From Methylotuvimicrobium buryatense 5G (GTDB lineage: Bacteria > Pseudomonadota > Gammaproteobacteria > Methylococcales > Methylomonadaceae): 64,000 nt of DNA. Under the pieces are notes generated by a model that was given only the letters and a program-made list of their open reading frames with translations, was not told where the DNA came from and did not search any database. The position numbers were made by a program, and so were the translations under genes. The stretch's first letter is position 1, and each line of letters opens with the position of its first letter. This document shows, piece after piece, positions 1 through 9,374 of this stretch. The DNA is taken from positions 3,542,904 through 3,606,903 of the forward strand of contig NZ_KB455575.1 of assembly GCF_000341735.1 (NCBI RefSeq), read 5' to 3'.

Positions 1-117
1 AGCGCCTTGAGTCCAGTTGCCGGCCAAGTGAATTGACCAGGTATCCGCATCGATTTGCTCAAGCTTGATATCGCCCGAGATATTTTTTATATCCGGCATG
101 CCGGTAGTCGCTTTCAT
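1..117 (-). CDS. MlaE-like lipid ABC transporter permease, N-terminal fragment (cut by window edge)
   Basis: On the minus strand an ATG at 117 opens a frame of 39 codons that runs off the left edge. Residues 26-37 read TWSIHLAGNWTQ, the kind of strand seen in the STAS-like N-terminal extension of many MlaE-family permeases, which sit in the inner membrane and move phospholipids. Only this part is visible and no membrane segment is in the window, so the family call rests on one short motif. The ribosome site is weak. It could be any STAS-like domain protein. Confidence 0.4.
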   Translation of the reverse strand, partial: MKATTGMPDIKNISGDIKLEQIDADTWSIHLAGNWTQGA

Positions 118-172
118 CAAAAATTTATCCACAAATTTTTTGGCCGAAAAAATATAAGGACTTCATGGCAAA

Positions 173-322
173 TATACCCATCGTAGATCAAAATTCGGCA
201 CCGAGGTGTTCGTCAAAGGACGCCGTGAATACGTCCATGTAGGCTCTATGCTGGCAAAGCCTTTGCCGAACACCCAGGCGCCTCCTTAAGTAATAACGAA
301 ATTTGAAGTGCGAATGTTATAA
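173..322 (+). repeat. Dispersed repeat family B, copy 1
   Basis: This copy runs from TATACCCATCG to the motif GAAGTGCGAA and a TTATAA. Close relatives are at 45047-45208 and 57310-57475, with diverged ones at 14838-15023 and 28788-29214. Shared blocks include CGCCGTGAATAC, TGTAGGCTCTATG and GGCGCCTCC. It carries no credible gene. Confidence 0.75.
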
Positions 323-353
323 CTCCCGGAAGTTATTTATCGCGAAATCCTAA
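323..353 (+). repeat. Orphan end of a TIR-bearing MITE
   Basis: The block GTTATTTATCGCGAAATCC followed by TAA matches the right terminal repeat of the complete element at 38706-38933 (GTTATTTATCACGAAATCC). Only this end is present, fused to the end of a family B repeat. Confidence 0.6.
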
Positions 354-385
354 ATATTCCTGCCATAGTAAAGCAAATCGGAATG

Positions 386-623
386 TTACTGTGAAAGTTC
401 GTAGATATAGACCCTTTATCTAATTTTTCGATATACGGCGCTCGACAGAGCAAATGCCGGTTCCGGAGAGGGTGCGGTTGCTCGACCGACAGGCGTCGGC
501 GGCAGGGACAGCCGCCGTCGAGCCTACAGGGACGTATTCACGGCGTCCTGTCGGGCGAGTGACCGTACCCTCCCCACCAGAGAACTTTCATTTGCCGGGG
601 CGATGGCTAGGCCTTCATGAACG
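386..623 (+). mobile_element. MITE family A, full-length copy
   Basis: About 238 bp with defined ends, TTACTGTGAAAG on the left and CTTTCATGAACG-like on the right. The middle is a long imperfect palindrome, GGGTGCGGTTGCTCG pairing with CGAGTGACCGTACCC. A second full copy in reverse orientation is at 46817-47055, and left-half pieces lie at 48128-48260. It has no transposase, so it is a passive element or a structured intergenic repeat. Confidence 0.7.
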
Positions 624-747
624 TTACTGTGAAAGTTCGCAAATCCGAAGTCCTTATCTAATTTTTCGATATGTAAAAATATGCTGTAATAATGCCCAGC
701 GCCTCGCACTTTCATTTGCTGGGGCGATTGCCAGGCTTTCATGAACG
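624..747 (+). mobile_element. MITE family A, internally deleted tandem copy
   Basis: It begins directly after the preceding copy with TTACTGTGAAAG, keeps the TTATCTAATTTTTCGATATG block, then jumps to CACTTTCATTTGCTGGGGCG and ends ATGAACG. The central palindrome is missing. This shows that the flanks belong to the element and that the palindrome is a separable module. Confidence 0.65.
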
Positions 748-750
748 TTC

Positions 751-774
751 GGAGCGGGTTGAATAACCCGCTCC
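751..774. repeat. Short hairpin repeat (family E)
   Basis: A perfect inverted repeat, GGAGCGGGTT and AACCCGCTCC, around a short loop. Similar hairpins are at 48298-48321 and 60661-60685. No T-run follows, so it is not a standard terminator. Confidence 0.5.
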
Positions 775-837
775 GCGAGAAAGGCGGCTAAGTTATAGGT
801 TTTTACGAAATTGCGCAAAACCCGAGCATGAAGAAGA

Positions 838-1248
838 TCAATGCTTGCCTGGCTCCAGCTTCACGCCGCGCCGTTCGTGCGTCACATAAGCCTGAATGGC
901 GGTCATTTTCGGGTCGTCGGCGTCGAGCGGTTGGCCTTCCAGCGGATTTTTCAGACACCAATTGATCATTTCCCACATCGGCACGACTTTACCTAGCTGT
1001 TTTTGAAATTTCGGATAAGTTTCAGGATGCGTGTTCGCGGCATTCGGATGGCACTGTGCGCAGGCGACGCCGTTGGTACCTAATTCAGGACTGGTCCATA
1101 GGCCTCGGCCTTGTTGGACGACGCCCATGAATTGTTGTTGCCAGCGTTCCAGATCGGCATCGGTAAATTCATCGGCGGAAGCAATGGGCATTGCGAATGT
1201 CAGCGCCAACGGCAGCAACAGGATAGCTTTAATGGGTTTGAGTTTCAT
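838..1248 (-). CDS. Periplasmic monohaem c-type cytochrome
   Basis: A 136-residue protein with a signal peptide (residues 1-25, ending PIASA) and one haem site, CAQCH, near residues 63-67. KMTAIQAYVTHERRG near residues 114-128 offers a Met axial ligand, as in SoxA/SoxX-like small cytochromes. The start has a GGGAGA ribosome site. It is the last gene of an operon behind a Tat metallophosphoesterase (21 bp away) and a dihaem peroxidase, so it probably passes electrons to or from the peroxidase in the periplasm. The natural partner is inferred, not shown. Confidence 0.85.
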   Translation of the reverse strand: MKLKPIKAILLLPLALTFAMPIASADEFTDADLERWQQQFMGVVQQGRGLWTSPELGTNGVACAQCHPNAANTHPETYPKFQKQLGKVVPMWEMINWCLKNPLEGQPLDADDPKMTAIQAYVTHERRGVKLEPGKH

Positions 1249-1269
1249 GCGGTTCTCCCTGTAGGAATC

Positions 1270-2346
1270 CTAGAAATGCGTTTGCGGCGGAATGCGTGCG
1301 TCTTCGCTTTGATAAGCGCTGTCTTCCGGTTGTTTGGTTTTAGTATTGTAGATCACCGAACGCGCGGTGTTGTTATACAGCGTGTAATGCAGATCGACAT
1401 TGCCGTTACTGGTATTGATAAACTGCCAACCGGTTGCGTCGCGCTCGAAAAAAGGATCGGCACGGTTCATCGGGACGGTTAATTTCGGTAGATATTGCTC
1501 GGCTTGAGCGTAAGACTGCGGATAGGGCCACGGCCATGCGGTGGCCATGACCGAGTTGAAGCTGATGTTGCCGATTTGGTTGTATTGGATTTGATGTACA
1601 TGGCCATATATAACCGATACCTTATCGAAGGGCTTGAGTAAGGCTTGGATTTCTTCGGCGTCTTCGGTCCAGAAATTCCAGCCTTTGAAGATTTTTTGCA
1701 GCGGCGAATGCGATAACACGACGATCGGTGTAGTTTTGGCGACTTTGGATAAATCGGATTTGAGCCAGTTTCTTTGTTCCTCGCCGACCATGAACGGCGA
1801 TCCGTTCGGATTGTCGAGTCCGGCCATTTCCAGCATACGCTGTTCGTTGCTCGGCCAGCGGTTGAAAGTCCAGTCGTCGTAAGTTCGGATGCTATTCAAT
1901 ACGATGAAATGCACGCCCTTATGATTGAAGCTGTAATATTGCGCGCCGAACAGTTGCTCCCAATAGTCGCCGAGGTCGAGATAATAGTCGTGCTCGCCCA
2001 TCACATAGTGGACTTTATAGCGCAGTGCCGACATGATTTCGGCGCCGTGATCCAATTCGGCTTTCGTGCCGAGTTGGGCCAGATCCCCGCCGAAAAACAC
2101 GAAATCGGGCTTCGGTACCAGTAGATTAGTTTCTGCCACTGCGCGAATCAGTCCCCGGTCCCAATTGCGGACGAAACGCGTGCCTTCGATATGCTGAATA
2201 TGGGCATCGGAAATATAGGCGAACGTGAAGTTTTCGGCCGTGTCGGCAAAAGCCAATTCAATCAGGCTGATCGGTAACGTGCTGCCAAGGGCTGCGGCTC
2301 CCGCTGTTTTCAAAAAACTCCGGCGGCTTTTATGGATCGTATTCAT
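1270..2346 (-). CDS. Tat-exported metallophosphoesterase
   Basis: 358 residues. A twin-arginine signal (SRRSFLKTAG, residues 7-16) is followed by a calcineurin-like phosphoesterase domain. Metal motifs seen are SDAHIQH (about residues 46-52), GGDLAQ (about 90), GEHDYY (about 116), LSHSP and YGHVHQI. The second motif has Glu where the family normally has the Asn of GNHD, which may change metal binding or activity. The start has an AGGAG site. It lies between a dihaem peroxidase gene and a cytochrome gene, 14 and 21 bp away, so all three are likely co-transcribed and act in the periplasm. The substrate cannot be told from sequence. Confidence 0.85.
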   Translation of the reverse strand: MNTIHKSRRSFLKTAGAAALGSTLPISLIELAFADTAENFTFAYISDAHIQHIEGTRFVRNWDRGLIRAVAETNLLVPKPDFVFFGGDLAQLGTKAELDHGAEIMSALRYKVHYVMGEHDYYLDLGDYWEQLFGAQYYSFNHKGVHFIVLNSIRTYDDWTFNRWPSNEQRMLEMAGLDNPNGSPFMVGEEQRNWLKSDLSKVAKTTPIVVLSHSPLQKIFKGWNFWTEDAEEIQALLKPFDKVSVIYGHVHQIQYNQIGNISFNSVMATAWPWPYPQSYAQAEQYLPKLTVPMNRADPFFERDATGWQFINTSNGNVDLHYTLYNNTARSVIYNTKTKQPEDSAYQSEDARIPPQTHF

Positions 2347-2360
2347 CGTTCAAGTCTCCT

Positions 2361-3575
2361 TCAATTAACCGCTAGAGCCGATTCGGGTTCGGCCGGTTTT
2401 TTAGGGCTAGTCAATGCTTTCATGAACTCGACCAAATCGTCGATTTGCGCACCGGTTAAGTTGAGCGGACGTATGCCGCCGCTCAAGAAATCGTTGACGC
2501 GCGCGCCGGCATCCGAGACGCCGCCGTTGTTGTAATGCACCATGACTTCGCGCAAGGTTTTCACGCTGCCGTCATGCATGTAGGGCGCGGTTAATTCGAC
2601 ATTGCGTAGCGTTGGCGTCTTGAATGCGCCGATCTTGTTCAATTCGTCGGTGACCGCGAAGCGGCCGAGTTCCGACGATTTCGGATCGGTCAGTACCATG
2701 ATATCGACGTCTTTACCCTGATATTTCGCCTCGAGGAAGGCTTGCGACAAGGCCGGAATGTCTTGCTCGATAAGATCGATGCCGATACCGATATTGTGAA
2801 AGCGGCTGTCGGTGAAGGTCGCATTATCTTGCTCGATCACATGGCAAGAGACGCACCGGCCTTGTCCGATGAATAAGTTGAATCCGCGAATTTGCGCATC
2901 GGTCATCGCATCGGTTTCGCCTTTGAAATAGAAACGGTCGAACGGCGAGTTGCCGGTGACAAGAGTACGCTCGAAACTGGCGATCGCTTGTACGACATGA
3001 TCGATCGTCAGCGCATCACCTGCAACTTCGAAGACGTCTTGAAAAGACTGTTGATAATCCGGATCGCTACGGACGATATCGAGAATCGGGTCGTGATTGG
3101 GCAGGCCGTGTTCGACCGGGTTGATTAATGGCTGTTTCGCTTGATTTTCGAGATCGGGTTCGCGCCCGTCCCAAAATTGGGAATGATAAAACGCCGCGTT
3201 CAGCACCGTCGGCGCATTGCGTGTGCCGGTTTTGCCGCTGTGGCCGACCGAGACGGGTAGATTGTCGGTAAAGGTTTTGTTTTCGTCATGGCAATTCCCG
3301 CAACTGACCGTGCCGTCGATCGAAAAGCGTTTGTCGTGAAAAAGTTTGTCGCCGAGCGCGATCTTGCCCGGTGTTTGCGGATTGTTTTCGGGGATGGGAA
3401 CCGGCGGTAAACCTAGTAGTTTGTCTTCTTCGGAATAGCGGATTGTAGGAGCGGTCTGAGTCTGCGGAGGGGGAGAAGTAGAAGGCTCGAGCGGGTCGGT
3501 TTTCGGTGTCTCGGTCGATTGCTCGCAACCGAACAAAACGGCAATGCCGAGCGTCAATACGAGTGAGTTGCGCAT
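2361..3575 (-). CDS. MauG/CcpA-type dihaem cytochrome c peroxidase, lipoprotein
   Basis: About 404 residues from the ATG at 3575, preceded by GGAGG; an upstream in-frame start at 3611 is less likely because the lipobox (LFGC, residues 13-16) then sits too deep. A Pro/Thr-rich linker follows. There are two haem sites, CGNCH and CVSCH, and the family signatures RNAPTVLNAAF, FWDGR and APYMHDG. Such enzymes reduce peroxide or, as MauG, oxidise other proteins. The lipobox predicts membrane attachment on the periplasmic side. It is the first gene of a three-gene operon with a metallophosphoesterase and a monohaem cytochrome. In methanotrophs MauG-like proteins are often linked to copper handling; whether that applies here is open. 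Confidence 0.85.
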   Translation of the reverse strand: MRNSLVLTLGIAVLFGCEQSTETPKTDPLEPSTSPPPQTQTAPTIRYSEEDKLLGLPPVPIPENNPQTPGKIALGDKLFHDKRFSIDGTVSCGNCHDENKTFTDNLPVSVGHSGKTGTRNAPTVLNAAFYHSQFWDGREPDLENQAKQPLINPVEHGLPNHDPILDIVRSDPDYQQSFQDVFEVAGDALTIDHVVQAIASFERTLVTGNSPFDRFYFKGETDAMTDAQIRGFNLFIGQGRCVSCHVIEQDNATFTDSRFHNIGIGIDLIEQDIPALSQAFLEAKYQGKDVDIMVLTDPKSSELGRFAVTDELNKIGAFKTPTLRNVELTAPYMHDGSVKTLREVMVHYNNGGVSDAGARVNDFLSGGIRPLNLTGAQIDDLVEFMKALTSPKKPAEPESALAVN

Positions 3576-3664
3576 TTCAAGCCTCCAGCGGACAGAAGAA
3601 CTGATTGGCATTGTAGTTTTTAAAAAGCCTTATCACAAGGCAATTCATGTTATGGACGATAGGT

Positions 3665-5923
3665 TTAGTCGAACATCGGAAATAAATCGATCAATCCATC
3701 GGCGGGAAGCGGTTTGGAATATAAAAAGCCTTGTCCGAAACGGCAGCCCGCTTGCATCAAGTAGGTGGCTTGTTCTTTATTTTCAATGCCTTCGGCAATG
3801 ATATCCAAACGCATGTGACGGGCAATCGAAATGATGGAGTGGACAATCACTTTATCGTCAGGGTCGTTCAATATGTCACGGACAAAGGAGCGGTCGATCT
3901 TGATCGAATTAATCGGAAATTTTTTAAGATACGTTAACGAGGAATAACCCGTGCCGAAATCGTCCAACGATACGGTTATGCCCATTTGCATCAATTGTTG
4001 CAAAATGCGTATCACGGCGGACATATGTTGCATCATGACGGTTTCGGTGATTTCGATTTCTAAAAACCTCGCGTCAAGTCCGGTGCTATCCAGGCACTGC
4101 CTGATCGAATGGACCAAATCATTTTGCAGAAATTGTCGTGCCGATAGATTGACGCAGATTTTTTTTAATTGCGGTTGATCTTGATCGCGCCAAATCTTGA
4201 ATTGCTTACAAGCGGACTTTAAAACCCATTCGCCGATTGCAACGATCATACCGGTTTCTTCGGCAATCGGAATGAAGTCATCGGGTGAAATCAGTCCTTT
4301 TCTCGGGTGATTCCAGCGTAACAACGCTTCGAAACCGATAATTTGATTCGGTGTTGTTTGTAAATCGATCAAGGGTTGGTAGTATACGATAAACTCATGA
4401 TTGGGCAGGGCATGATGCAGATCGTTTTCAAGCGTGCTGCGGGTGAGCGCCTCGGAGCGCATATTATCGGAGAAATATTGGTAATTATTGCGTCCCGAAG
4501 CTTTTGCGTGATACATCGCGGCATCCGCGTTTTTGATCAATTCATCGACCGAAGAGCCATCCTTCGGAAATAGCGTGAATCCGATACTCGTCGATGTGAT
4601 GAACTGGTTGCCGGATAAATCGAAAGGTTGCGATAACACATCGAGTATTTTTTTGGCGATCTCGGCGCTATGTAGTGCCGCACTCTGTTCGTCGACGAAA
4701 TCGGTCAATAAAATAACGAATTCGTCGCCACCGAAACGCGCGACCGTATCGCTTTCTCGCACGCAGCTTTTGAGGCGTTTAGCCACATTTTGCAGCAATA
4801 AGTCGCCGGCAAAATGACCGAGGGTATCGTTGAGTATTTTGAAGCGATCCAGATCGAGAAAAAACACCGAAAGCCATAGTTTATGGCGTACCGCTTGAAC
4901 GATGCCTTGCTTGAGCCGGTCGTTCAATAAAGCGCGATTAGGCAGTTCGGTCAAGGGATCGAAATAAGCCAATTGTTCGATTTGTTTCTCATTGAGTTTG
5001 CGTAGCGTGATGTCGGAAAATATGCCGATATAATGACTGACGCGACCGAATTTATCGTTGATGCGGCAAATACTGAGCCATTCGGCGTATAAATCTCCAT
5101 TTTTTCTACGGTTCCAGATTTCGCCTTGCCAACAGCCTTCTTTGTTGATTTTTTGCCACATATCGCGGTAGAACTCAGGGCTTTGTCGCCCGGAGGAGAG
5201 AATTTTCGGCGTTCGGCCGATGACTTCGGCCGGTTTATAGCCCGTTACCGCGGTAAAAGCGAAGTTTATTTTGAGAATGGTCGTATCGGGCGCGGTAATC
5301 ATGATGCTTTCCTGGCTATGCTCGAACACTTTCGCGGCAAGTTTTAGTTGCTCTTCCATTTTTTTGCGTTCGCCGATAGTAATGATATTGACCAGTAAAC
5401 AATCATGGTTGAAATCGACACTCGCGCCGGCTTGCTTTTTTATCAGGCGTCCGCTGAGTTCAACGTAAATGGGTTTTTTGTGCATATCGAGCACTCTCAA
5501 CTCGATTTGCTTTCCCTCCGGCTTTTTATAAAAAGCGTTGTAACGTGCGTTAAAAATACTCAAGTCGTCGGCATGAATAAAAGCGGCAAGAAACTTATCG
5601 CGTAATTCGCTATGGCTTTTACCGAGCATTTCTTGCACGGTCTGATTCGACTGCAAAATGCGTCCTTTTTCATCCAGTCTTAAAAAACCTACCGGCGCTA
5701 GGTCGAAAAGTGTAATGAAGTCGTTTCTTGAAGCAATGAGTTGTTGCTGCGCTTCTACGAGCTGTTCGTTTTGCATGCGCAGTTCGATTTGATGCACATT
5801 CAGCTCGTGAAACAGCGTCTGCAAATCAAGCGGCAAATCCGCATCGAGATGGTTCGGCTCGAAATTGATTAAGGATTCCGCTTCATGTCTTAAATCGTCG
5901 ATATCCGCTGGATTTTTCTTCAT
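3665..5923 (-). CDS. PAS-PAS-GGDEF-EAL c-di-GMP turnover protein
   Basis: About 752 residues from the ATG at 5923; a TTG at 5962 would add 13 residues and overlap the gene upstream. Coiled-coil segment, then two PAS domains (about residues 75-300), a GGDEF domain with intact RFGGDEF (about 395) and an RESD inhibitory site five residues before it, and an EAL domain with EALLRW, DDFGTGYSS and AEGIE. Both halves look catalytically complete, so it could make or destroy c-di-GMP depending on PAS input. No membrane segment: cytoplasmic. It follows the CheB-CheR fusion gene by 13 bp and is probably co-transcribed. Confidence 0.88.
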   Translation of the reverse strand: MKKNPADIDDLRHEAESLINFEPNHLDADLPLDLQTLFHELNVHQIELRMQNEQLVEAQQQLIASRNDFITLFDLAPVGFLRLDEKGRILQSNQTVQEMLGKSHSELRDKFLAAFIHADDLSIFNARYNAFYKKPEGKQIELRVLDMHKKPIYVELSGRLIKKQAGASVDFNHDCLLVNIITIGERKKMEEQLKLAAKVFEHSQESIMITAPDTTILKINFAFTAVTGYKPAEVIGRTPKILSSGRQSPEFYRDMWQKINKEGCWQGEIWNRRKNGDLYAEWLSICRINDKFGRVSHYIGIFSDITLRKLNEKQIEQLAYFDPLTELPNRALLNDRLKQGIVQAVRHKLWLSVFFLDLDRFKILNDTLGHFAGDLLLQNVAKRLKSCVRESDTVARFGGDEFVILLTDFVDEQSAALHSAEIAKKILDVLSQPFDLSGNQFITSTSIGFTLFPKDGSSVDELIKNADAAMYHAKASGRNNYQYFSDNMRSEALTRSTLENDLHHALPNHEFIVYYQPLIDLQTTPNQIIGFEALLRWNHPRKGLISPDDFIPIAEETGMIVAIGEWVLKSACKQFKIWRDQDQPQLKKICVNLSARQFLQNDLVHSIRQCLDSTGLDARFLEIEITETVMMQHMSAVIRILQQLMQMGITVSLDDFGTGYSSLTYLKKFPINSIKIDRSFVRDILNDPDDKVIVHSIISIARHMRLDIIAEGIENKEQATYLMQAGCRFGQGFLYSKPLPADGLIDLFPMFD

Positions 5924-5936
5924 CTTGCGTGCCGGT

Positions 5937-8900
5937 TTAGTGTCGTTGTTCGCTGAATGCAATCAAAAGCGCTTCTCCGACGTGATCTCCGAGAACCGAT
6001 GCGTTTATTTTGACGGCTAATTCTTGATTGTCCTTGGTGAGTCTTTGGGTCGATAGCGTTTGCGGGGCCGAACATCCCCGCGTCAATCCGGCGATAAAGC
6101 GCAGTACTTGTGTTCTGCCGGATTCGGGCGTTAGGTCCGCGATATTGCGGCCTATGGTTTCTTGCTTGAGCCAACCGTATAAATTCTCGGCGCCTTTATT
6201 CCAAGCGGTTATTTTTCCATTAGGGTCCAGTAAAATTAACGATTCTTCGGTATCCATCACGAGCGAAGCAAGGCGCTGAAGGCAACTGACGCAATCGTTT
6301 TTGACCGCCGTCATACGTGCACTAATATCGCGCTCGGTCAAGGCGATCAATTCGTTGCCTTGGCTTTCGGAATAAAGTAGCGAAGCCGTAACGGAAACAT
6401 CGATCAATTTACCGCTTTTGGTGATACGCCGAGTTTCAAATTGCGATACGGCTTCGCCTAGATGATTTTTTTGCTGCAGCTTAGCAGCGATCGAGATGTC
6501 GGCAGACGGCATAAGCGATTGAAATTTCATGCCCAGCGCTTCCCGTTCAGTCCATCCGTAGAGTTTTTCGGCGCCGCGGTTCCAGGTGACGATGTTGCCG
6601 TCCAAGTCTTGCAACGTGATCGCGTCGTCAGAATAAAGCGCGAAATTGGCTAAGCGTTCGCGTTCCATTTTTTCGCGTATCTTAAGCTCGGTTTCGGTGC
6701 GTTTTAGCCGGTCGATATCGATGAAAGTCAGAATGATGCCGGCATAGGCATTGTCGGATATGGCGTAGGGTAAAACACGCAATAGATACCAATCGCCATT
6801 GGCGGTTTGCAGTTCCTGTTCGAACGGCGTTTGATTTTCGGACACCTCGTTGACGATTGCATCCAGATTGATATCGAGAATCGAATGCGACAAATGAAAA
6901 AAGGGCCGGCCGAGATCGTTGTCTCGGATATGGAATATCGACTCGAGTTGATGAGTAAAGCGCCTGACTTCGAGATTTTCGTCGAGAAATAGTGTCGCGA
7001 TATTGGTGCTATTGAACAAATTATCCAAGTCGTTATTAAGCAGCGTTAATTCGGTGATCTTGCCTTGATACTCGGCGTTGACGGTATACAATTCTTCATT
7101 GACCGATTGCAGCTCTTCGTTGGTGCTTTGCAGTTCTTCGTTGCTGGCTAGCAGTTCTTCATTGGTTGCTTGCAGCTCTTCGTTGGATGTTTCCAACTCC
7201 TCTACCGTCGTTTGCAGGTTTTCTCGCGTGAATTGTAATTCCTGCTCCAGGTCATTGATGCGTTGTCGTGCATCCATGTCGACGTCGTAGGATAAAGGTT
7301 CGGTCGAGTTCGGCTTATTGGGCTCGGTCGTTTCGCTGATCATGACCGCGAGCAATTTTTCCTGGCTTTTCTTGCCGGGCAGGTTTTTGATGGTTAGCGT
7401 GACCGTTCTTAATTGATCATGGTCGTGAATGCGTATATTGGATAAGACGATTTCATTCGTGCCTTTTAACGCTTTATTAATGCCGGTTGCAATGGGTATT
7501 GCCAGATCCTTTATGACGATTTTCGTGACGTCGCTGCTGATTTTACCGCTGGGATAGGATAAATAGTCTCTGGCTTCACCGAAGGTATGCGAGATTTCCA
7601 TGTTTTCGTTAACCAACATTGTAAACGGCAAAATATCCCCTGCAATGCCGTTGACGAAACGCTCTAACGTCCGGTCTTCGGAAAAACGGTTGATGGCCGG
7701 GCGGTTGACAGTCGTTGTGAAGGAAGGTTGAAAGCTAGAACCGGTAATTGGGCGCTGTTCCAAAGGTGTCAGCCCGGTTGCTTTGTATTTACCTTTGGAG
7801 CGGTATAGTTTGGTTTTAGGACTGACAAAGTCGAAATAATCGACCATATCGCCGATAGTTTCGCTGGTGCCGAGCAGTAGCAAACCGTCCTTGGTCAGCG
7901 AAAAATTGAATAATTCTAAGATTTTTTTCTGTAAAACCGGCTGCAGATAAATCAGCACGTTTCTACAACTGATCATATGAATATTGGTGAATGGTGGGTC
8001 CTTGATCAGGTTATGCTGGGCAAAAACCACCATTTCTCTAATTTTTTGCGTGACTTGAAAATTATCTTCCTTGCGTGAAAAATATTTGCTCAATAGCTCT
8101 GGCGGCACATCGGCGGCAATACTTTCAGGGTACAAACCGGCGCTCGCTTTCTCGATAGCGTTTTGATCGATATCGGTCGCGAATATTTTGATGCGGAAGT
8201 AATGTCCGGATTGCTCACGATATTCGGCGAGTAACATCGCCAGCGAATAAGCCTCTTCGCCAGTCGAGCATGCGGTTACCCACAAACGTAGGTCATCTCC
8301 TTGCAGTTTTCCGATCGATTCAGGTAGCCATTTTTCATTGAACTCTTGAAAAACGAATTCGTCCCGGAAAAAACATGTCACACCGATCAAAAGCTCTTGA
8401 TAGAGGGTATTGATTTCTTGCTGGTTCGTTTCCATGAACCGGACATATTCGGTCAAATCGGCAAGTTGATTGATGCTGACCCGTCTCTCGATGCGGCGCA
8501 TTACAGTACTAGGTTTGTAATAGGTAAAATCGATTTTGCATTTTTCGCGAAGCAGCGCGAAGATGCGGGTAATGCTGGTGCCGCCTTGTGGGATGATGTC
8601 CGTTTCCAGGCTGCCGGAATAAGGATGTTTAATGAAGGATAATAACTGCGGAGGCATTTCGTCCGGCGCAAGAATAAAATCGGCAAGCCCGGTCGCGGTT
8701 GCGTTGTTCGGCATGCCGGTGAATTTGGCGGATTCTTCGTCTTGAACCATCACCATGCCGCCGTGTTCCTTGATCGCCCGAATGCCGCGAGTGCCATCGC
8801 TGCCTGTTCCGGACAAAATAATCGCAATCCCGCGATTTCCTGCATCCTCGGCTAGAGATCGCAAGAAGATATCGACTGGCAGGTTAAGTCCTTCGGTTCG

Positions 8901-9212
8901 AACTTGTTCCTTGAGCAACAGTTTGCCGTGAAAAATGGTTAGGTTTTGTCGAGGGGGTATCAGGTAAATGTGGTTCTGATTGACTGCCATGCCATCCTCG
9001 ATCCGATGTACGGGCATTTCGGTATGCTTGGACAGTAATTCAGCCATCAGGCTTTTATAATCGGGCGAAAGATGTTGAACGACGACAAATGCGAGTCCGG
9101 AATTGATCGGCATTTTCTTGAAGAATGACTCGATAGCCTCAAGGCCGCCGGCCGAGGCGCCGATGCCGACGATATAAGGCGCCGTAAGTTCGGATGAGGT
9201 GCCGTTTTCCAT
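5937..9212 (-). CDS. CheB-CheR fusion with coiled coil and PAS domains
   Basis: 1091 residues. CheB methylesterase (about 12-195) keeps the catalytic set: GASAGG Ser, VVQHLSP His and the Asp in GTGSDGTRG. CheR methyltransferase (about 215-475) has [16 protein letters not shown] and [10 protein letters not shown] coiled coil (about 640-725) repeats the unit TNEELQS/SNEELQ several times, followed by three PAS domains (about 730-1085). There is no kinase domain and no receiver on the CheB part, so it is not a classic phosphorylation-switched methylesterase. It is the only CheB activity in the window, and may serve the receptors of the nearby chemosensory cluster. It is flanked by two EAL proteins on the same strand. 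Confidence 0.9.
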   Translation of the reverse strand: MENGTSSELTAPYIVGIGASAGGLEAIESFFKKMPINSGLAFVVVQHLSPDYKSLMAELLSKHTEMPVHRIEDGMAVNQNHIYLIPPRQNLTIFHGKLLLKEQVRTEGLNLPVDIFLRSLAEDAGNRGIAIILSGTGSDGTRGIRAIKEHGGMVMVQDEESAKFTGMPNNATATGLADFILAPDEMPPQLLSFIKHPYSGSLETDIIPQGGTSITRIFALLREKCKIDFTYYKPSTVMRRIERRVSINQLADLTEYVRFMETNQQEINTLYQELLIGVTCFFRDEFVFQEFNEKWLPESIGKLQGDDLRLWVTACSTGEEAYSLAMLLAEYREQSGHYFRIKIFATDIDQNAIEKASAGLYPESIAADVPPELLSKYFSRKEDNFQVTQKIREMVVFAQHNLIKDPPFTNIHMISCRNVLIYLQPVLQKKILELFNFSLTKDGLLLLGTSETIGDMVDYFDFVSPKTKLYRSKGKYKATGLTPLEQRPITGSSFQPSFTTTVNRPAINRFSEDRTLERFVNGIAGDILPFTMLVNENMEISHTFGEARDYLSYPSGKISSDVTKIVIKDLAIPIATGINKALKGTNEIVLSNIRIHDHDQLRTVTLTIKNLPGKKSQEKLLAVMISETTEPNKPNSTEPLSYDVDMDARQRINDLEQELQFTRENLQTTVEELETSNEELQATNEELLASNEELQSTNEELQSVNEELYTVNAEYQGKITELTLLNNDLDNLFNSTNIATLFLDENLEVRRFTHQLESIFHIRDNDLGRPFFHLSHSILDINLDAIVNEVSENQTPFEQELQTANGDWYLLRVLPYAISDNAYAGIILTFIDIDRLKRTETELKIREKMERERLANFALYSDDAITLQDLDGNIVTWNRGAEKLYGWTEREALGMKFQSLMPSADISIAAKLQQKNHLGEAVSQFETRRITKSGKLIDVSVTASLLYSESQGNELIALTERDISARMTAVKNDCVSCLQRLASLVMDTEESLILLDPNGKITAWNKGAENLYGWLKQETIGRNIADLTPESGRTQVLRFIAGLTRGCSAPQTLSTQRLTKDNQELAVKINASVLGDHVGEALLIAFSEQRH

Positions 9213-9374
9213 TATTGTATTATTGTTGTTAGGGTTAATCGGTCGGCTAAGACTAACACTTAAGCTGATCAGTGTTAAGAAAAAACGAACAGCCTCTGAT
9301 TGAATGAGAGCGAGATAGCTCTATTTTTAATCACTACCGAGCGCTTTTCCGATATCAATACACTAAGTATATAT

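Noticed and set aside
454-744. Plus-strand frame of 96 codons
   Set aside because: It lies wholly in MITE family A copies; no ribosome site or domain, and the frame follows the repeat.
5923-5962. TTG start for the PAS-GGDEF-EAL gene
   Set aside because: It would overlap the upstream stop and add residues outside any domain; the ATG at 5923 is simpler, though not proven.
7100-7220. Direct repeats of about 30 bp, thought of as a CRISPR-like array
   Set aside because: They are the in-frame EELQ/SNEELQ coiled-coil repeats of the CheB-CheR fusion, without spacers.
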